From Ruthenibacterium sp. (GTDB taxonomy: Bacteria > Bacillota > Clostridia > Oscillospirales > Ruminococcaceae), in the NCBI GenBank assembly GCA_020025255.1, contig JAHHSK010000025.1:1-26556 (forward strand): a stretch of DNA of 26,556 nucleotides, in the 5' to 3' direction. Both the position numbers and the translations under genes were made by a program. Within the stretch, counting starts at the first letter, position 1; the number at the start of each line of letters is the position of its first letter. Below are positions 17,328 through 25,164 of this stretch, piece by piece. Below the pieces are notes generated by a model. That model worked only from the letters and a program-made list of their open reading frames with translations. It was not told the origin of the DNA and did not search any database.

Positions 17328-17353
17328 TTTTGCTGTGCAGTCACACGGCAAAA
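17328..17353. promoter_or_regulatory. Interrupted inverted repeat between lysR-type gene and M42 gene
   Basis: TTTTGCTGTG (17328-17337) pairs with CACA-CG-GCAAAA (17342-17353) around CAGT, with a 2-base bulge. No T-run follows on either strand in a way that suggests termination. It may be an operator upstream of the M42 gene, whose promoter should lie in this 93-base gap, though I see no convincing -35/-10 pair. Confidence 0.35.
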
Positions 17354-17355
17354 CA

Positions 17356-18285
17356 TCAAAGCGCACCCTCTTGGGATTTTTCTTTTACCCCGGCGGCACT
17401 GCGCAGCAGCCGGCACAGCGTCTGCGCTTCATCCGAAAGACGGTGCTCGCTGCTTTTTACAAGATACAGCCTGCGCGCGGATGCTTTTGTTTCAAAGCGC
17501 AGCACCTGCACCATGCCGAAGCGTTCGTAATCGCGCACGCCAAGCTCGGAAACCACGGCAATGCCCATACCCTGGCTGACGGCCTGTTTCATCGATTCCG
17601 GATCATTGAGCTGCGCTACGATGTGCAGCTTTTCGGCATCCACACCCAGCTGCTTTAAAAAGCGTTCCGCTTCGCGCTGGGTTCCCGAACCTTTTTCCCG
17701 CACCAGAAACGGCTCGCGCGCCAATTCCTGTGCGGGCGCGCCGCGCGCTTTGAGCTGACGGTAGTGCTCGGTATCCGGTGTGATGAGAACCAGCCGATCT
17801 TCACACAGCACCTCAAAACGGCAACGTGCATCCTCCGTCCGCGTTCCGGCAAGGCCGAATTCCACCTTGCGCGAAACCACGTTTTTCACAACGCCTTCAC
17901 TGTCGCAGCGCAGGATCTCAAACCGTGCGCCGGGGTCTTCCCGGCACAGTGCCGCCATGGCGTGGGGCAGAAGGTACTGTGCCGGCACGGTGGATGCCGC
18001 AATGCGCACCGTACTTTTTTCGTTTTGCTTTTTACTTTGAAACCACGTCAGCGCACTGTCGCGCAGGGCAAGCATATCCCGCGCGTATTCGATCAGCACA
18101 CAGCCGTCCTCGGTCAGAAACACGCCCTTCGGTGCACGGACGATCAGCTGTGTGCCAAGCTCTTTTTCCAGTGCGCGGATATGCGCACTGACGGTCGGCT
18201 GCGTCAGAAACATCTTTTTTGCCGCTTTGGAAAACGAATTCTGCTGCGCCACCGCGAGAAAAACCTCCAGCTGTTTGAGATCCAT
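17356..18285 (-). CDS. LysR-family regulator linked to selenium genes
   Basis: This 309-residue LysR-type regulator has an N-terminal winged helix (MDLKQLEVFLAVAQQNSFSKAAKKM and TQPTVSAHIRALEKELG in sense, residues 1-50) and a periplasmic-binding-protein-like effector domain from about 90. The ATG at 18283-18285 has GAGG about 8 bases upstream; the longer frame to 18333 would run into selB. It starts 16 bases after the selB stop codon in the same direction, so selA-selB-lysR is probably one transcript. A LysR subgroup is known to occur with Sec metabolism genes in Firmicutes, and the context fits it. Its target and signal cannot be told from this window; selA or the grd operon are candidates. 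Confidence 0.88.
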   Translation of the reverse strand: MDLKQLEVFLAVAQQNSFSKAAKKMFLTQPTVSAHIRALEKELGTQLIVRAPKGVFLTEDGCVLIEYARDMLALRDSALTWFQSKKQNEKSTVRIAASTVPAQYLLPHAMAALCREDPGARFEILRCDSEGVVKNVVSRKVEFGLAGTRTEDARCRFEVLCEDRLVLITPDTEHYRQLKARGAPAQELAREPFLVREKGSGTQREAERFLKQLGVDAEKLHIVAQLNDPESMKQAVSQGMGIAVVSELGVRDYERFGMVQVLRFETKASARRLYLVKSSEHRLSDEAQTLCRLLRSAAGVKEKSQEGAL

Positions 18286-18301
18286 GTTGTTTCCTCTTTC
18301 C

Positions 18302-20209
18302 TTACCTGTGTATCCCGCGCAGTACGCGGGCATCGCCCTCCTTGCGCGTCACGCCCTGCCGATCGAAATATTCCAGCAGTGCCAGCGCGTATTTGCGCGA
18401 AGTGCCGATCGCATCCCTGAACTGTGCCAGCGTGATGCTGCCGCTGTGTGCGCAGTGTTCGCGCAGCCGCCCAAGCCCGGTTTCACATATCGTGCGGTGC
18501 ATGGCAAGCTGCGGTGTAAGCGGGATGAGCACGCCGGTATCCAAAAGCGCTGTCAGCACCGCTTTTGCATCGCGGTTCTTTGCATACTGCTTTTCCAGCT
18601 CATCCAGTGCGGGCGGCTCGAAGCCGCTTTTCAAAAACTGCGCTTCGATCGCATCCGCAAGCGCTTTCTGCGCGGGGGTGTACTGCACGGCAAAGCCGCT
18701 TTTGCAAAGCCGCGTGCCCGCCGGTTCCAGTGTGCCGCATTCGATCATCTGTGCCAGCACGCTGTCGCACAGCGCGGGGCTGCACCCGGCAAGCAGGCGG
18801 CTGCGCAGCTCTTCGCGCCGGATGCCCGCCTGCAGCGGATTTTTTTCATGGTATTCCGTCAGCAGTTCCTGCGCTTTTCGGCACAGTGCTGCAAAAACAT
18901 CGCGGTGCATTTTGCATTTTGCCGAAAGTTCGATCAATTCCCCCGAAGCGCACGCCCGCTGCACGATCTCGTCAAACTCCGCCTTGGGGCAGCCGACCGC
19001 TTCGCACACTTGCTGCACGCTTGGCAGCTGCATGCCCATTTCGCGGAATTTCTGCATCACCCGGCTTTCGGCCGAGCCTTCTGCCTTGACGGCAAGCCCT
19101 TCCAGCACGCTTGCATCATGGCGTTTGTGGCGCGCGGGGTGTGCATCCAGCACCACGCCGCCGCCTACGGTTTCGATCGGGGAATAAAAGCGCACAACGA
19201 AACGGTCATCCGGCTTGACGGTGACGGGCTGCGTAAAGCGCAGCTGGGCAAATGCCTGTTCGCCGGGCTGCAAAACGTCGCGATCCAATAGCACCAGCTT
19301 TGCAAGCTGACAGCCCGCCCCGTGGTGAAAATGCAGCCGCGAACCGTTTGCCAGCGTGCGCTTTGTGTGCGCCAGGGTCTGGATGCGCACATCCAGCATC
19401 AGCGAACCGGAAAGCGAGCCCGGCTGCGCCAGCCAGTCCCCGCGCTGCACCTTTTCTTTTTTAACCCCGGCAAGGTTCACCGCAACGCGCTGTCCCGCAT
19501 ACGCGCGGCGCACGGGCTGTGTATGAACCTGGATGCCCCGCACCTTCGCGGCGATCCCGGCGGGATACAGCATCATTTCCTCCCCTTCGCAAAGGATGCC
19601 TTCCGACAGCGTGCCGGTGATGACGGTGCCGAAGCCATCCATGGAAAACACGCGGTCCACAGGGATGCGCACGGGTGCCGCTTCATTCTTGCCTTCGGCT
19701 TCGCGCAGCTGTGCAAAGATCTTCTGCCGCAGCTCCTCGATGCCTTCGCCCGTGTACGACGATACGCCCAGCATCGGCGCATCCTGCAAAAAGCTGCCCT
19801 TCACTTCACTGCGCACTTCGTCCTGCACGGCCTCAAGCCATTCTTCGTCCACAAGATCCGTCTTTGTCAGCACGATGATGCCGCGCTTTATGCCCAGCAC
19901 GGAAAGGATATCCAGATGCTCGCGCGTCTGCGGCATGAAGCCTTCGTCTGCGGCAACCACCAAAAGCACGATATCCATGCTGCCGACACCCGCCAGCATG
20001 TTTTTTACGAATTTTTCGTGTCCCGGCACATCCACGATGCCCGCACGGCCGCCGTCGGGCAGTTCCAGCCACGCAAAGCCCAGTTCGATCGTGATGCCGC
20101 GCTTTTTTTCTTCGCGCAGACGGTCGGCATCCATGCCCGTCAGCGCCTTGATCAGCATGGTCTTGCCGTGATCGACATGCCCTGCCGTTCCGATGATGCT
20201 GTTTTTCAT
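18302..20209 (-). CDS. selB: Selenocysteine-specific elongation factor SelB
   Basis: This 635-residue GTPase delivers Sec-tRNA to UGA codons that carry a SECIS hairpin. G-box motifs are clear: GHVDHGKT (10-17), the RGIT switch (37-40), DVPGHE (60-65) and TKTD (115-118). Two EF-Tu-like beta-barrels follow to about 340, and the C-terminal half holds the winged helices that bind the SECIS RNA. The length is normal for bacterial SelB. The ATG follows AAAGGGG by about 9 bases. It begins 16 bases after selA. Its presence directly explains how the grdA gene in this window can be translated. Confidence 0.97.
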   Translation of the reverse strand: MKNSIIGTAGHVDHGKTMLIKALTGMDADRLREEKKRGITIELGFAWLELPDGGRAGIVDVPGHEKFVKNMLAGVGSMDIVLLVVAADEGFMPQTREHLDILSVLGIKRGIIVLTKTDLVDEEWLEAVQDEVRSEVKGSFLQDAPMLGVSSYTGEGIEELRQKIFAQLREAEGKNEAAPVRIPVDRVFSMDGFGTVITGTLSEGILCEGEEMMLYPAGIAAKVRGIQVHTQPVRRAYAGQRVAVNLAGVKKEKVQRGDWLAQPGSLSGSLMLDVRIQTLAHTKRTLANGSRLHFHHGAGCQLAKLVLLDRDVLQPGEQAFAQLRFTQPVTVKPDDRFVVRFYSPIETVGGGVVLDAHPARHKRHDASVLEGLAVKAEGSAESRVMQKFREMGMQLPSVQQVCEAVGCPKAEFDEIVQRACASGELIELSAKCKMHRDVFAALCRKAQELLTEYHEKNPLQAGIRREELRSRLLAGCSPALCDSVLAQMIECGTLEPAGTRLCKSGFAVQYTPAQKALADAIEAQFLKSGFEPPALDELEKQYAKNRDAKAVLTALLDTGVLIPLTPQLAMHRTICETGLGRLREHCAHSGSITLAQFRDAIGTSRKYALALLEYFDRQGVTRKEGDARVLRGIHR

Positions 20210-20225
20210 ATTTGCCCGCCCCTTT

Positions 20226-21620
20226 TTATACGCATTGTTTCAAGATCGCCGCAGTCTGTTCCCATTCGCCGGGGTCGATCGTGCGCACATCCAAAAGCAC
20301 GCGGTCATGCGCAATGCGCCCCACAAGCGGTGTTTCGCACGCACAGCGCATGCGCGCTTCCAGCGCCGCGGCGGAATCCTGCGGCACAAGGCTTACGGCA
20401 TAGCCCTCCAAAAGCTGTGCGGGCATCGAACCGCCGCCCACCGGCTCGGTTTCGTGCACCACCTGCGGGGAAAGCTGCGGCACCGCCTTTTGCAAAAGCG
20501 CACACAGCGTCTGCGCGCGGGCGCAAAGCTCTTCCCGCGAAAGCAGCAGCATCGAAAGCGTCGGGATCTCGCGCACGGCGGCGGCTTCGTCCCGATAGAC
20601 CGCCAGCGTTGCCTCCAGTGCCGCAAGCGTCATTTTATCAACGCGCAGCGCACGGGTGAGCGGGTTTTTCCGCACGCGGTCCAGAATTTCCTTTTTTCCT
20701 GCCAGGATGCCCGCCTGCGGCCCGCCCAGCAGCTTATCCCCGCTGAAGCACACCACGTCCGCGCCCGCGCGCACGCTTTCCGGCACCGTGGGTTCCTTCG
20801 GCAGACCGTATTGCGAAAAATCGATCATCGCGCCGCTGCCAAGATCATAGATCACCGGAACGCCGTGCTGTGCGCCAAGGCGCACCAGTTCTTCCAGCGG
20901 GACATCCTCGGTAAAGCCGACGATCTTGTAATTGCTGGTATGCACCTTCAGCAGCGCGCCGGTGCGTTCGGGGTCGATCGCCGCAGCGTAATCGCGCAGA
21001 TGCGTTTTGTTCGTGGTGCCCACCTCCCGCAGGATGCCGCCGCTTTGCTCCATAATTTCCGGCACGCGGAACGAACCGCCGATCTCCACAAGCTCCCCGC
21101 GTGAAACGACCGCTTCGCGCCCGCGCACCAGCTCGTTGAGCACCAGCATCACCGCCGCCGCATTATTGTTGACAACGATCGCGCTTTCCGCGCCCGTCAG
21201 CGTGCACAGCAGCTTTTCCACATGGTCGTACCGGCTGCCGCGGCAGCCTTCCTCGGCGTTATATTCCAGTGTGGAATATCCGCACGCCGCATTGTATGCC
21301 GCCTGCGCCGCCGCACGGCACATCCGCGCGCGGCCAAGATTTGTGTGCAGCACAACGCCCGTCGCGTTGATGACACGCCGCAGGCTCGGGCGCTGTGCGC
21401 GTTCCAGTTCTTTTTCGGCAAGCGCCGCCGCCTGTGCCGCTGTGGGCGCTTCGCTTCTTTTGCCCGCCAGAATTTCCGCGCGCAGGCCGTCCAGTGCCGC
21501 GCGCACCGCCGAAAGCACCAGCGTGTGCGGCACGCTTTCTTCCATTGCCTGCACCGCGGGCTGGGTCAGCACGTCATCCACCTTCGGGATGCTGCGCAGC
21601 AAATTTTTTTCCACCGGCAT
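20226..21620 (-). CDS. selA: L-seryl-tRNA(Sec) selenium transferase SelA
   Basis: This 464-residue PLP enzyme converts Ser-tRNA(Sec) to Sec-tRNA(Sec) with selenophosphate. The Schiff-base lysine is K296 in FSGDKLLGGPQAG, and RRVINATGVVLHTNLGRA (81-98) is the family signature. YDLGSG (258-263) is the PLP-aspartate region. The N-terminal tRNA-binding domain (about 1-75) is present. The ATG at 21618-21620 follows GGGGAGGAG by 8 bases. It is the first gene of selA-selB-lysR. The enzyme needs selenophosphate from SelD and the Sec tRNA, neither of which is encoded in the window. Confidence 0.97.
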   Translation of the reverse strand: MPVEKNLLRSIPKVDDVLTQPAVQAMEESVPHTLVLSAVRAALDGLRAEILAGKRSEAPTAAQAAALAEKELERAQRPSLRRVINATGVVLHTNLGRARMCRAAAQAAYNAACGYSTLEYNAEEGCRGSRYDHVEKLLCTLTGAESAIVVNNNAAAVMLVLNELVRGREAVVSRGELVEIGGSFRVPEIMEQSGGILREVGTTNKTHLRDYAAAIDPERTGALLKVHTSNYKIVGFTEDVPLEELVRLGAQHGVPVIYDLGSGAMIDFSQYGLPKEPTVPESVRAGADVVCFSGDKLLGGPQAGILAGKKEILDRVRKNPLTRALRVDKMTLAALEATLAVYRDEAAAVREIPTLSMLLLSREELCARAQTLCALLQKAVPQLSPQVVHETEPVGGGSMPAQLLEGYAVSLVPQDSAAALEARMRCACETPLVGRIAHDRVLLDVRTIDPGEWEQTAAILKQCV

Positions 21621-21638
21621 TGTGTCCGCTCCTCCCCG

Positions 21639-21661
21639 TTCCGGGATGCTTTGTTCCGGAA
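21639..21661 (-). promoter_or_regulatory. Stem-loop abutting the selA ribosome site
   Basis: On the minus strand TTCCGG and CCGGAA form a 6-bp stem with an 11-base loop, ending one base before GGGGAGGAG (21629-21637). A smaller ATAGA/TCTAT hairpin lies at 21667-21681. The position suggests translational control of selA. SelB-binding SECIS-like leaders are known for Escherichia coli selAB, but the sequence alone does not prove that here. Confidence 0.4.
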
Positions 21662-21689
21662 TCCTTATAGAAAAAATCTATTGTCTTTC

Positions 21690-21718
21690 AGTATAATATA
21701 AACGCCCCCAAAAATCCA
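21690..21718 (-). promoter_or_regulatory. Probable selA promoter
   Basis: TATACT (21690-21695) within ATATTATACTG is a strong -10 on the minus strand, overlapping TATATT. The -35 position holds TGGATT (21713-21718), a poor match, so this promoter may need an activator; the LysR protein in the same cluster is a candidate. Confidence 0.5.
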
Positions 21719-21729
21719 CCGAAAACACC

Positions 21730-21762
21730 GGATGCCGCACCGGGAAAGCCGGTGCGGCATCC
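21730..21762. terminator. Terminator after grdD
   Basis: A perfect 14-bp stem GGATGCCGCACCGG / CCGGTGCGGCATCC with a 5-base loop lies 50 bases after the grdD stop codon. The minus-strand flank is GGTGTTTTC, a moderate T-run; the plus-strand flank is TTTTTGT. It most likely ends the grd operon and may also block antisense transcription from the selA side. Confidence 0.75.
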
Positions 21763-21812
21763 TTTTTGTACAGGCGCACAAAACGCCCCCTGCTTTTTTG
21801 TATATCCTGCAA

Positions 21813-22967
21813 TCAGCCCAGCCAGCCGCCCGCCGTCAGCAGCGCTTTTGCGCGTTCGCGGTTCGCTTCGCTTACCAGCACCACAGGCCCCGTGCAGCCC
21901 ATGCCGCTTTCGGCATACACACCCTGCGCCCAAAGGCACTGCACCGCGTCCTCCAGATCCATGACATCAATGCCCGCAAAGGCGCACGTCACCACTTCCT
22001 TGGGCGGTGCGGCGGCTGCCTTCGGCTTTTCCGCCGCAGGCGCGGGGCGGCAGCTTTCGAGTATTTCGCAAAGCCCCGCCGCATTTGCCGCAGCAAGCTG
22101 TGCTTTTTCCACCGCGCGGTAATCATTCTGCACCAGCTGCGCAGCATAGAGCACCGCATTTGCGATCACCGGCGCGCCCGATGCGCGTGATACGATCAGC
22201 ACAAGCTCTTTCTGCCCGCCGCCGATGCCCGGCCCGTAGCCGCTGCCCACGGCTTCATAGCTGCCGCCCGTCGTAAAGGCCGAAAGCATTTTCATCAGCA
22301 GATTGCCCGTCAGGGAATCCGTCACCATGACATCGCACGAACCGGCAAGCAGGTCGTTGCCGCGCATCACGCAGCCGCCGTCTGCGCGGGCAGATTCGGC
22401 AAATGTGATCGGGTATCCGTTTGCCGCAAGGCGGCGCAGCGCGCTTTCCGCTTTGCGCGCGCCCTCGACATTCAAGATGCCGACGGTCGGCTGTTCCACC
22501 CCGCACGCCTTGGCTGCAATGATGCCGCTGACGGCATTGCGCACCATGGCCTGCACACGGTCTGCGGATGCCGCCCCCGTTGTGGTGGCAAGGAACATCT
22601 CTTTGCCGCGCGCGGGTGTCACCACGCGCCCGACGGTCGCCGTGCCGATCGGGAACGGGTAATGCATCGTTACTGCGCCGTCCGCGCGCCCGGTTTCCAG
22701 CAGCTTTTGCATCTTGCGGTGCGCTTCGTCGGCATTTTCGGCATACACGGTTTCCACTTCGTCATCCTGCAGCGTGCCGATGTACAAAACCTCTGCGCCG
22801 CATTTTGCCGCCTGCTTTGCCGCACGCAGCACCTGCGCTTCGCCGTGTTCGCTTTCTATGCCCGCCAGCGCAATGCACGGCCTGCGCGCACAGCGGCCGG
22901 TTTCCAGCGCGCACGCCATATCCAAAAAGGTTTGCGCAATGCTGTTTCGAACTGCACTCTCGTTCAT
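21813..22967 (-). CDS. grdD: Glycine reductase complex component C, alpha subunit GrdD
   Basis: This 384-residue PlsX-like protein, with GrdC, forms protein C of glycine reductase, which turns the Se-carboxymethyl/acetyl intermediate into acetyl phosphate. C358 in GMGCTGP aligns with the Cys359 shown to carry the acetyl group in Eubacterium acidaminophilum. Other family segments are MHYPFPIGTATVGR and GSGYGPGIGGGQKELVL. A proline/alanine-rich linker (about 308-326) separates the PlsX-like body from a C-terminal Cys domain. The ATG overlaps the grdC stop as ATGA, so the two are translationally coupled. It is the last gene of the operon, followed by a terminator. Confidence 0.96.
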   Translation of the reverse strand: MNESAVRNSIAQTFLDMACALETGRCARRPCIALAGIESEHGEAQVLRAAKQAAKCGAEVLYIGTLQDDEVETVYAENADEAHRKMQKLLETGRADGAVTMHYPFPIGTATVGRVVTPARGKEMFLATTTGAASADRVQAMVRNAVSGIIAAKACGVEQPTVGILNVEGARKAESALRRLAANGYPITFAESARADGGCVMRGNDLLAGSCDVMVTDSLTGNLLMKMLSAFTTGGSYEAVGSGYGPGIGGGQKELVLIVSRASGAPVIANAVLYAAQLVQNDYRAVEKAQLAAANAAGLCEILESCRPAPAAEKPKAAAAPPKEVVTCAFAGIDVMDLEDAVQCLWAQGVYAESGMGCTGPVVLVSEANRERAKALLTAGGWLG

Positions 22968-24511
22968 GCTTCTTCCCCCGCCTTTTCGCTTGAAAGCGCT
23001 GCTGCAAATTCGCGCAGTGCCTGCGCGATCAGCCTGCGCACCTGCTGTTCGGAAATGCCGCTTTCCGCCTCGGCGGCGGTATTTTCATGCACAAGGAACG
23101 AAACGCCGTCGAAAAGGTTCGTCATGCGGCCGAGGAACAAACTGCCCTTGCCGACGATCATCGCGCGGCGGATGCGCCCCGCCCGAATGTCATCGCAGCA
23201 AAAGCCCAGATACGGCACGCCGGAGGGGATGTGCCCTTGTGTGGGTGCCCAGCCGCACATGCCGTGGCGGCTGACAAAATCCGCCAGCTCCTTGCGGTCA
23301 AGCTCGCCGTTTTTCACGGCAAGCGCGCCGATCATCTTATAGTTTGCCAGCGGAACATCGCCCGCGCCCGCCGGCTTTGTGATATCGGGGTTCTGCATTT
23401 CCACGGCATAGCGGTCGATATCCGTAATCTTCAGCCCCGCCTTTTGCAGCGGATCGAGCACCAGTGACGAAAGCACCGCCTGCGGCGACGCGCCCGTGCC
23501 GACGGTGTGGCGTCCGCAGAACCGGGTGTCGATTTCCGGGCTGATGCCGTCATTTGCCGTGATGAGCACCGAAAAGCCGCCGAGCATATCCTCCAGAATG
23601 GGCATGCCCTTGCGCACATGATCCTTGCCGTTCATGCCAAGCTTTGCCGTGCAGCCGCCCGCCGTCACGGCAACGCTTTTGTAGGTGCCCGCTTTGACAA
23701 GCGATGCCGCGGTGATCACGGCATGTGCCGGCCCTGCGCAAAAGCCGCGCACATCGCAGCCGGATGCACCGGAAAGGCCGGCGATCTCTGCCGCGGCCTT
23801 GGCAAAGTTGCCGCCGCCGCGCTGGTTCATATCGCCGCACGCTTCTTCGCAGCAATCGATGACGTATTCGATGCTTTCCTTTTCCACGCCCGCGTTTTTT
23901 ACAAGATGCAAAAGCGAAAGCACGCTCGTTGCCTTGGAAACGATGTTTTCCAGCATGACATGCGCCGAAAGGTTGACGTCCACATCATGCGCGCGCTTGA
24001 TGTAGCCCGCAAGCCGCCCTTCGCACACGATCGGCTCGGCGTGTTCTTCGTTCACGAAATGCTCGATTTCCGCCGCCTCCACGCCCGCGCGGATGCGCCC
24101 GAGCAATTCCTGCGTCACAAGCGGATGACGCTCCAGCTTCGGCTTTACGGCTTCGACAAAGCCCTTTTCCAGAAACATCAGGTCAAACACATCGCACGCC
24201 TGCATCAGAAGATAAAATTCATCCTCCGGCATGATCTCGCCCAAGCGCCCTTCCCGGCCGCCCTGTGCGGGGGCTTCGTACCACGGCTGCGCCACCGCGC
24301 CCAGCTGTTCGGGCGTCATGTTGCCGATGTAGGTCTGGTTGGGCAGATAGCCCACCGCCTGTTCATAGCTGCGCAGATGCCCCGGCAGCGCTTTCAGATA
24401 TTCGGAATCGGGATTTACGATGCGTTCGGTCGTCTGCGTCGTGCCGCTTTGCAGCACAAGATCCGGCGTATGCACCAGCACATAGCTTGTGCCCTTGATT
24501 ACACTGTTCAT
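22964..24511 (-). CDS. grdC: Glycine reductase complex component C, beta subunit GrdC
   Basis: This 515-residue cytoplasmic protein is the FabH-like beta subunit of protein C. GCDVRGFCAGPAHA (251-264) with C258 corresponds to the ketoacyl-synthase-like active-site region, and CEEACGDMNQRGGGNFAKAA (221-240) is typical of GrdC. I chose the ATG at 24509-24511 (MNSVIKGTSY), with a GGCGG site 8 bases upstream; the frame is open to 24586, but that stretch contains the end of the terminator hairpin and is not family-like. It lies 126 bases after grdA with a terminator-like hairpin between, and overlaps grdD by 4 bases. Confidence 0.96.
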   Translation of the reverse strand: MNSVIKGTSYVLVHTPDLVLQSGTTQTTERIVNPDSEYLKALPGHLRSYEQAVGYLPNQTYIGNMTPEQLGAVAQPWYEAPAQGGREGRLGEIMPEDEFYLLMQACDVFDLMFLEKGFVEAVKPKLERHPLVTQELLGRIRAGVEAAEIEHFVNEEHAEPIVCEGRLAGYIKRAHDVDVNLSAHVMLENIVSKATSVLSLLHLVKNAGVEKESIEYVIDCCEEACGDMNQRGGGNFAKAAAEIAGLSGASGCDVRGFCAGPAHAVITAASLVKAGTYKSVAVTAGGCTAKLGMNGKDHVRKGMPILEDMLGGFSVLITANDGISPEIDTRFCGRHTVGTGASPQAVLSSLVLDPLQKAGLKITDIDRYAVEMQNPDITKPAGAGDVPLANYKMIGALAVKNGELDRKELADFVSRHGMCGWAPTQGHIPSGVPYLGFCCDDIRAGRIRRAMIVGKGSLFLGRMTNLFDGVSFLVHENTAAEAESGISEQQVRRLIAQALREFAAALSSEKAGEEA

Positions 24512-24584
24512 TGCAGTTTCCGCCTTTCCGGCTTTTATTTTAAAATGGGTGGATGCACCCGCACCGCGCGGGCTGCCCGGTATC

Positions 24585-24626
24585 AAAAAAACGGGCGGCA
24601 GGGCGAAGCCTCACCCTGTCACCCGT
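24585..24626 (-). terminator. Intrinsic terminator/attenuator between grdA and grdC
   Basis: ACGGGCGGCAGGG (24591-24603) pairs with CCCTGTCACCCGT (24614-24626): 13 pairs with one mismatch and one wobble, loop of 10. On the minus strand it is followed by seven T's (24585-24591). It lies 12 bases after the grdA stop codon and should cap most transcripts there, leaving grdC-grdD at lower level. Confidence 0.88.
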
Positions 24627-24637
24627 TCGGTATGATC

Positions 24638-25108
24638 TCAATATTTGCAATACTGGCTGCGGATCTCGGACATTTCGGATGCAATATCATCCACATCCAA
24701 GACCATTTCCATCATGCTGACCTGTTCATCATACACATCAGGATCGACTTCTGCTTTGATTTCCTCTTCGCAGATGTGATACACACTCAGTCCCAACTGG
24801 ACTCCGGTCAACGGTCCGGCAAACGTCGGGTCGCCGGCTGTGACAGTTTCGGCGGCAAGGCCGGATGCCTCACCCTCCGCAGCGCCGAGAATGACAACTA
24901 CATTCTCGGGGCCGTACTGCTCCGCAGCTTCTTTGACCCTTTTTTGGTTTTCCAGATCCATTGCCCCTGCCGCTGTTCAGACGAAGCACTCCGTTGCGGA
25001 GAAAATCGCTTGCGCGCCGGCAGAACTTACGCATGCTTCAATGGCAGGCCCCGGGACACCGTCACGGTCCCCGATGATAACGACCTTTTTGCCTTTCAGG
25101 ATGCTCAT
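24638..25108 (-). CDS. grdA: Glycine reductase selenoprotein A (GrdA), in-frame UGA = Sec
   Basis: GrdA is the small selenoprotein that accepts the carboxymethyl group from GrdB-type subunits and passes it to protein C while thioredoxin supplies electrons. Translation from the ATG at 25106-25108 (MSILKGKKVVIIGDRDGVPG) with UGA read as Sec gives 156 residues, the normal length. The redox motif is CFVU at 41-44, with C41 and Sec44 (codon 24977-24979). The family segment AMDLENQKRVKEAA follows. AAAGGAGG lies 6 bases upstream of the ATG. The true stop codon is also UGA (24638-24640), so read-through depends on the hairpin after codon 44. Standard gene callers would report only the 107-residue C-terminal part from 24961. 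It lies just after trxA in the trxB-trxA-grdA-grdC-grdD operon. Confidence 0.98.
24935..24979 (-). promoter_or_regulatory. Sec UGA codon and candidate SECIS region of grdA
   Basis: The UGA at 24977-24979 sits in GTC-TGA-ACA (V-U-T). Bacterial SECIS hairpins begin just after the codon. A possible fold pairs GATC with GGTC (24935-24958, one wobble) around an inner TGG/CCA pair with an AAAA loop, with a 6-base bulge on the 3' side. The region is firm; this particular fold is tentative because grdA SECIS elements of clostridia do not follow the E. coli pattern closely. Confidence 0.6.
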
Positions 25109-25164
25109 AGGGTTCCTCCTTTCTTGCATAATACGTACAGGCGGCGATTGCCGCCCGGGCGCTT

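Noticed and set aside
21621..21812. Sec tRNA or other small RNA gene between selA and grdD
   Set aside because: The gap holds only a promoter, leader hairpins and a terminator; no cloverleaf or 3' CCA-like end is visible. I saw no tRNA, rRNA, CRISPR array or insertion sequence elsewhere.
24638..24961. Separate 107-codon gene starting at ATG 24961
   Set aside because: It is the C-terminal part of GrdA after the Sec codon; the internal ATG is codon 50 and has no ribosome site.
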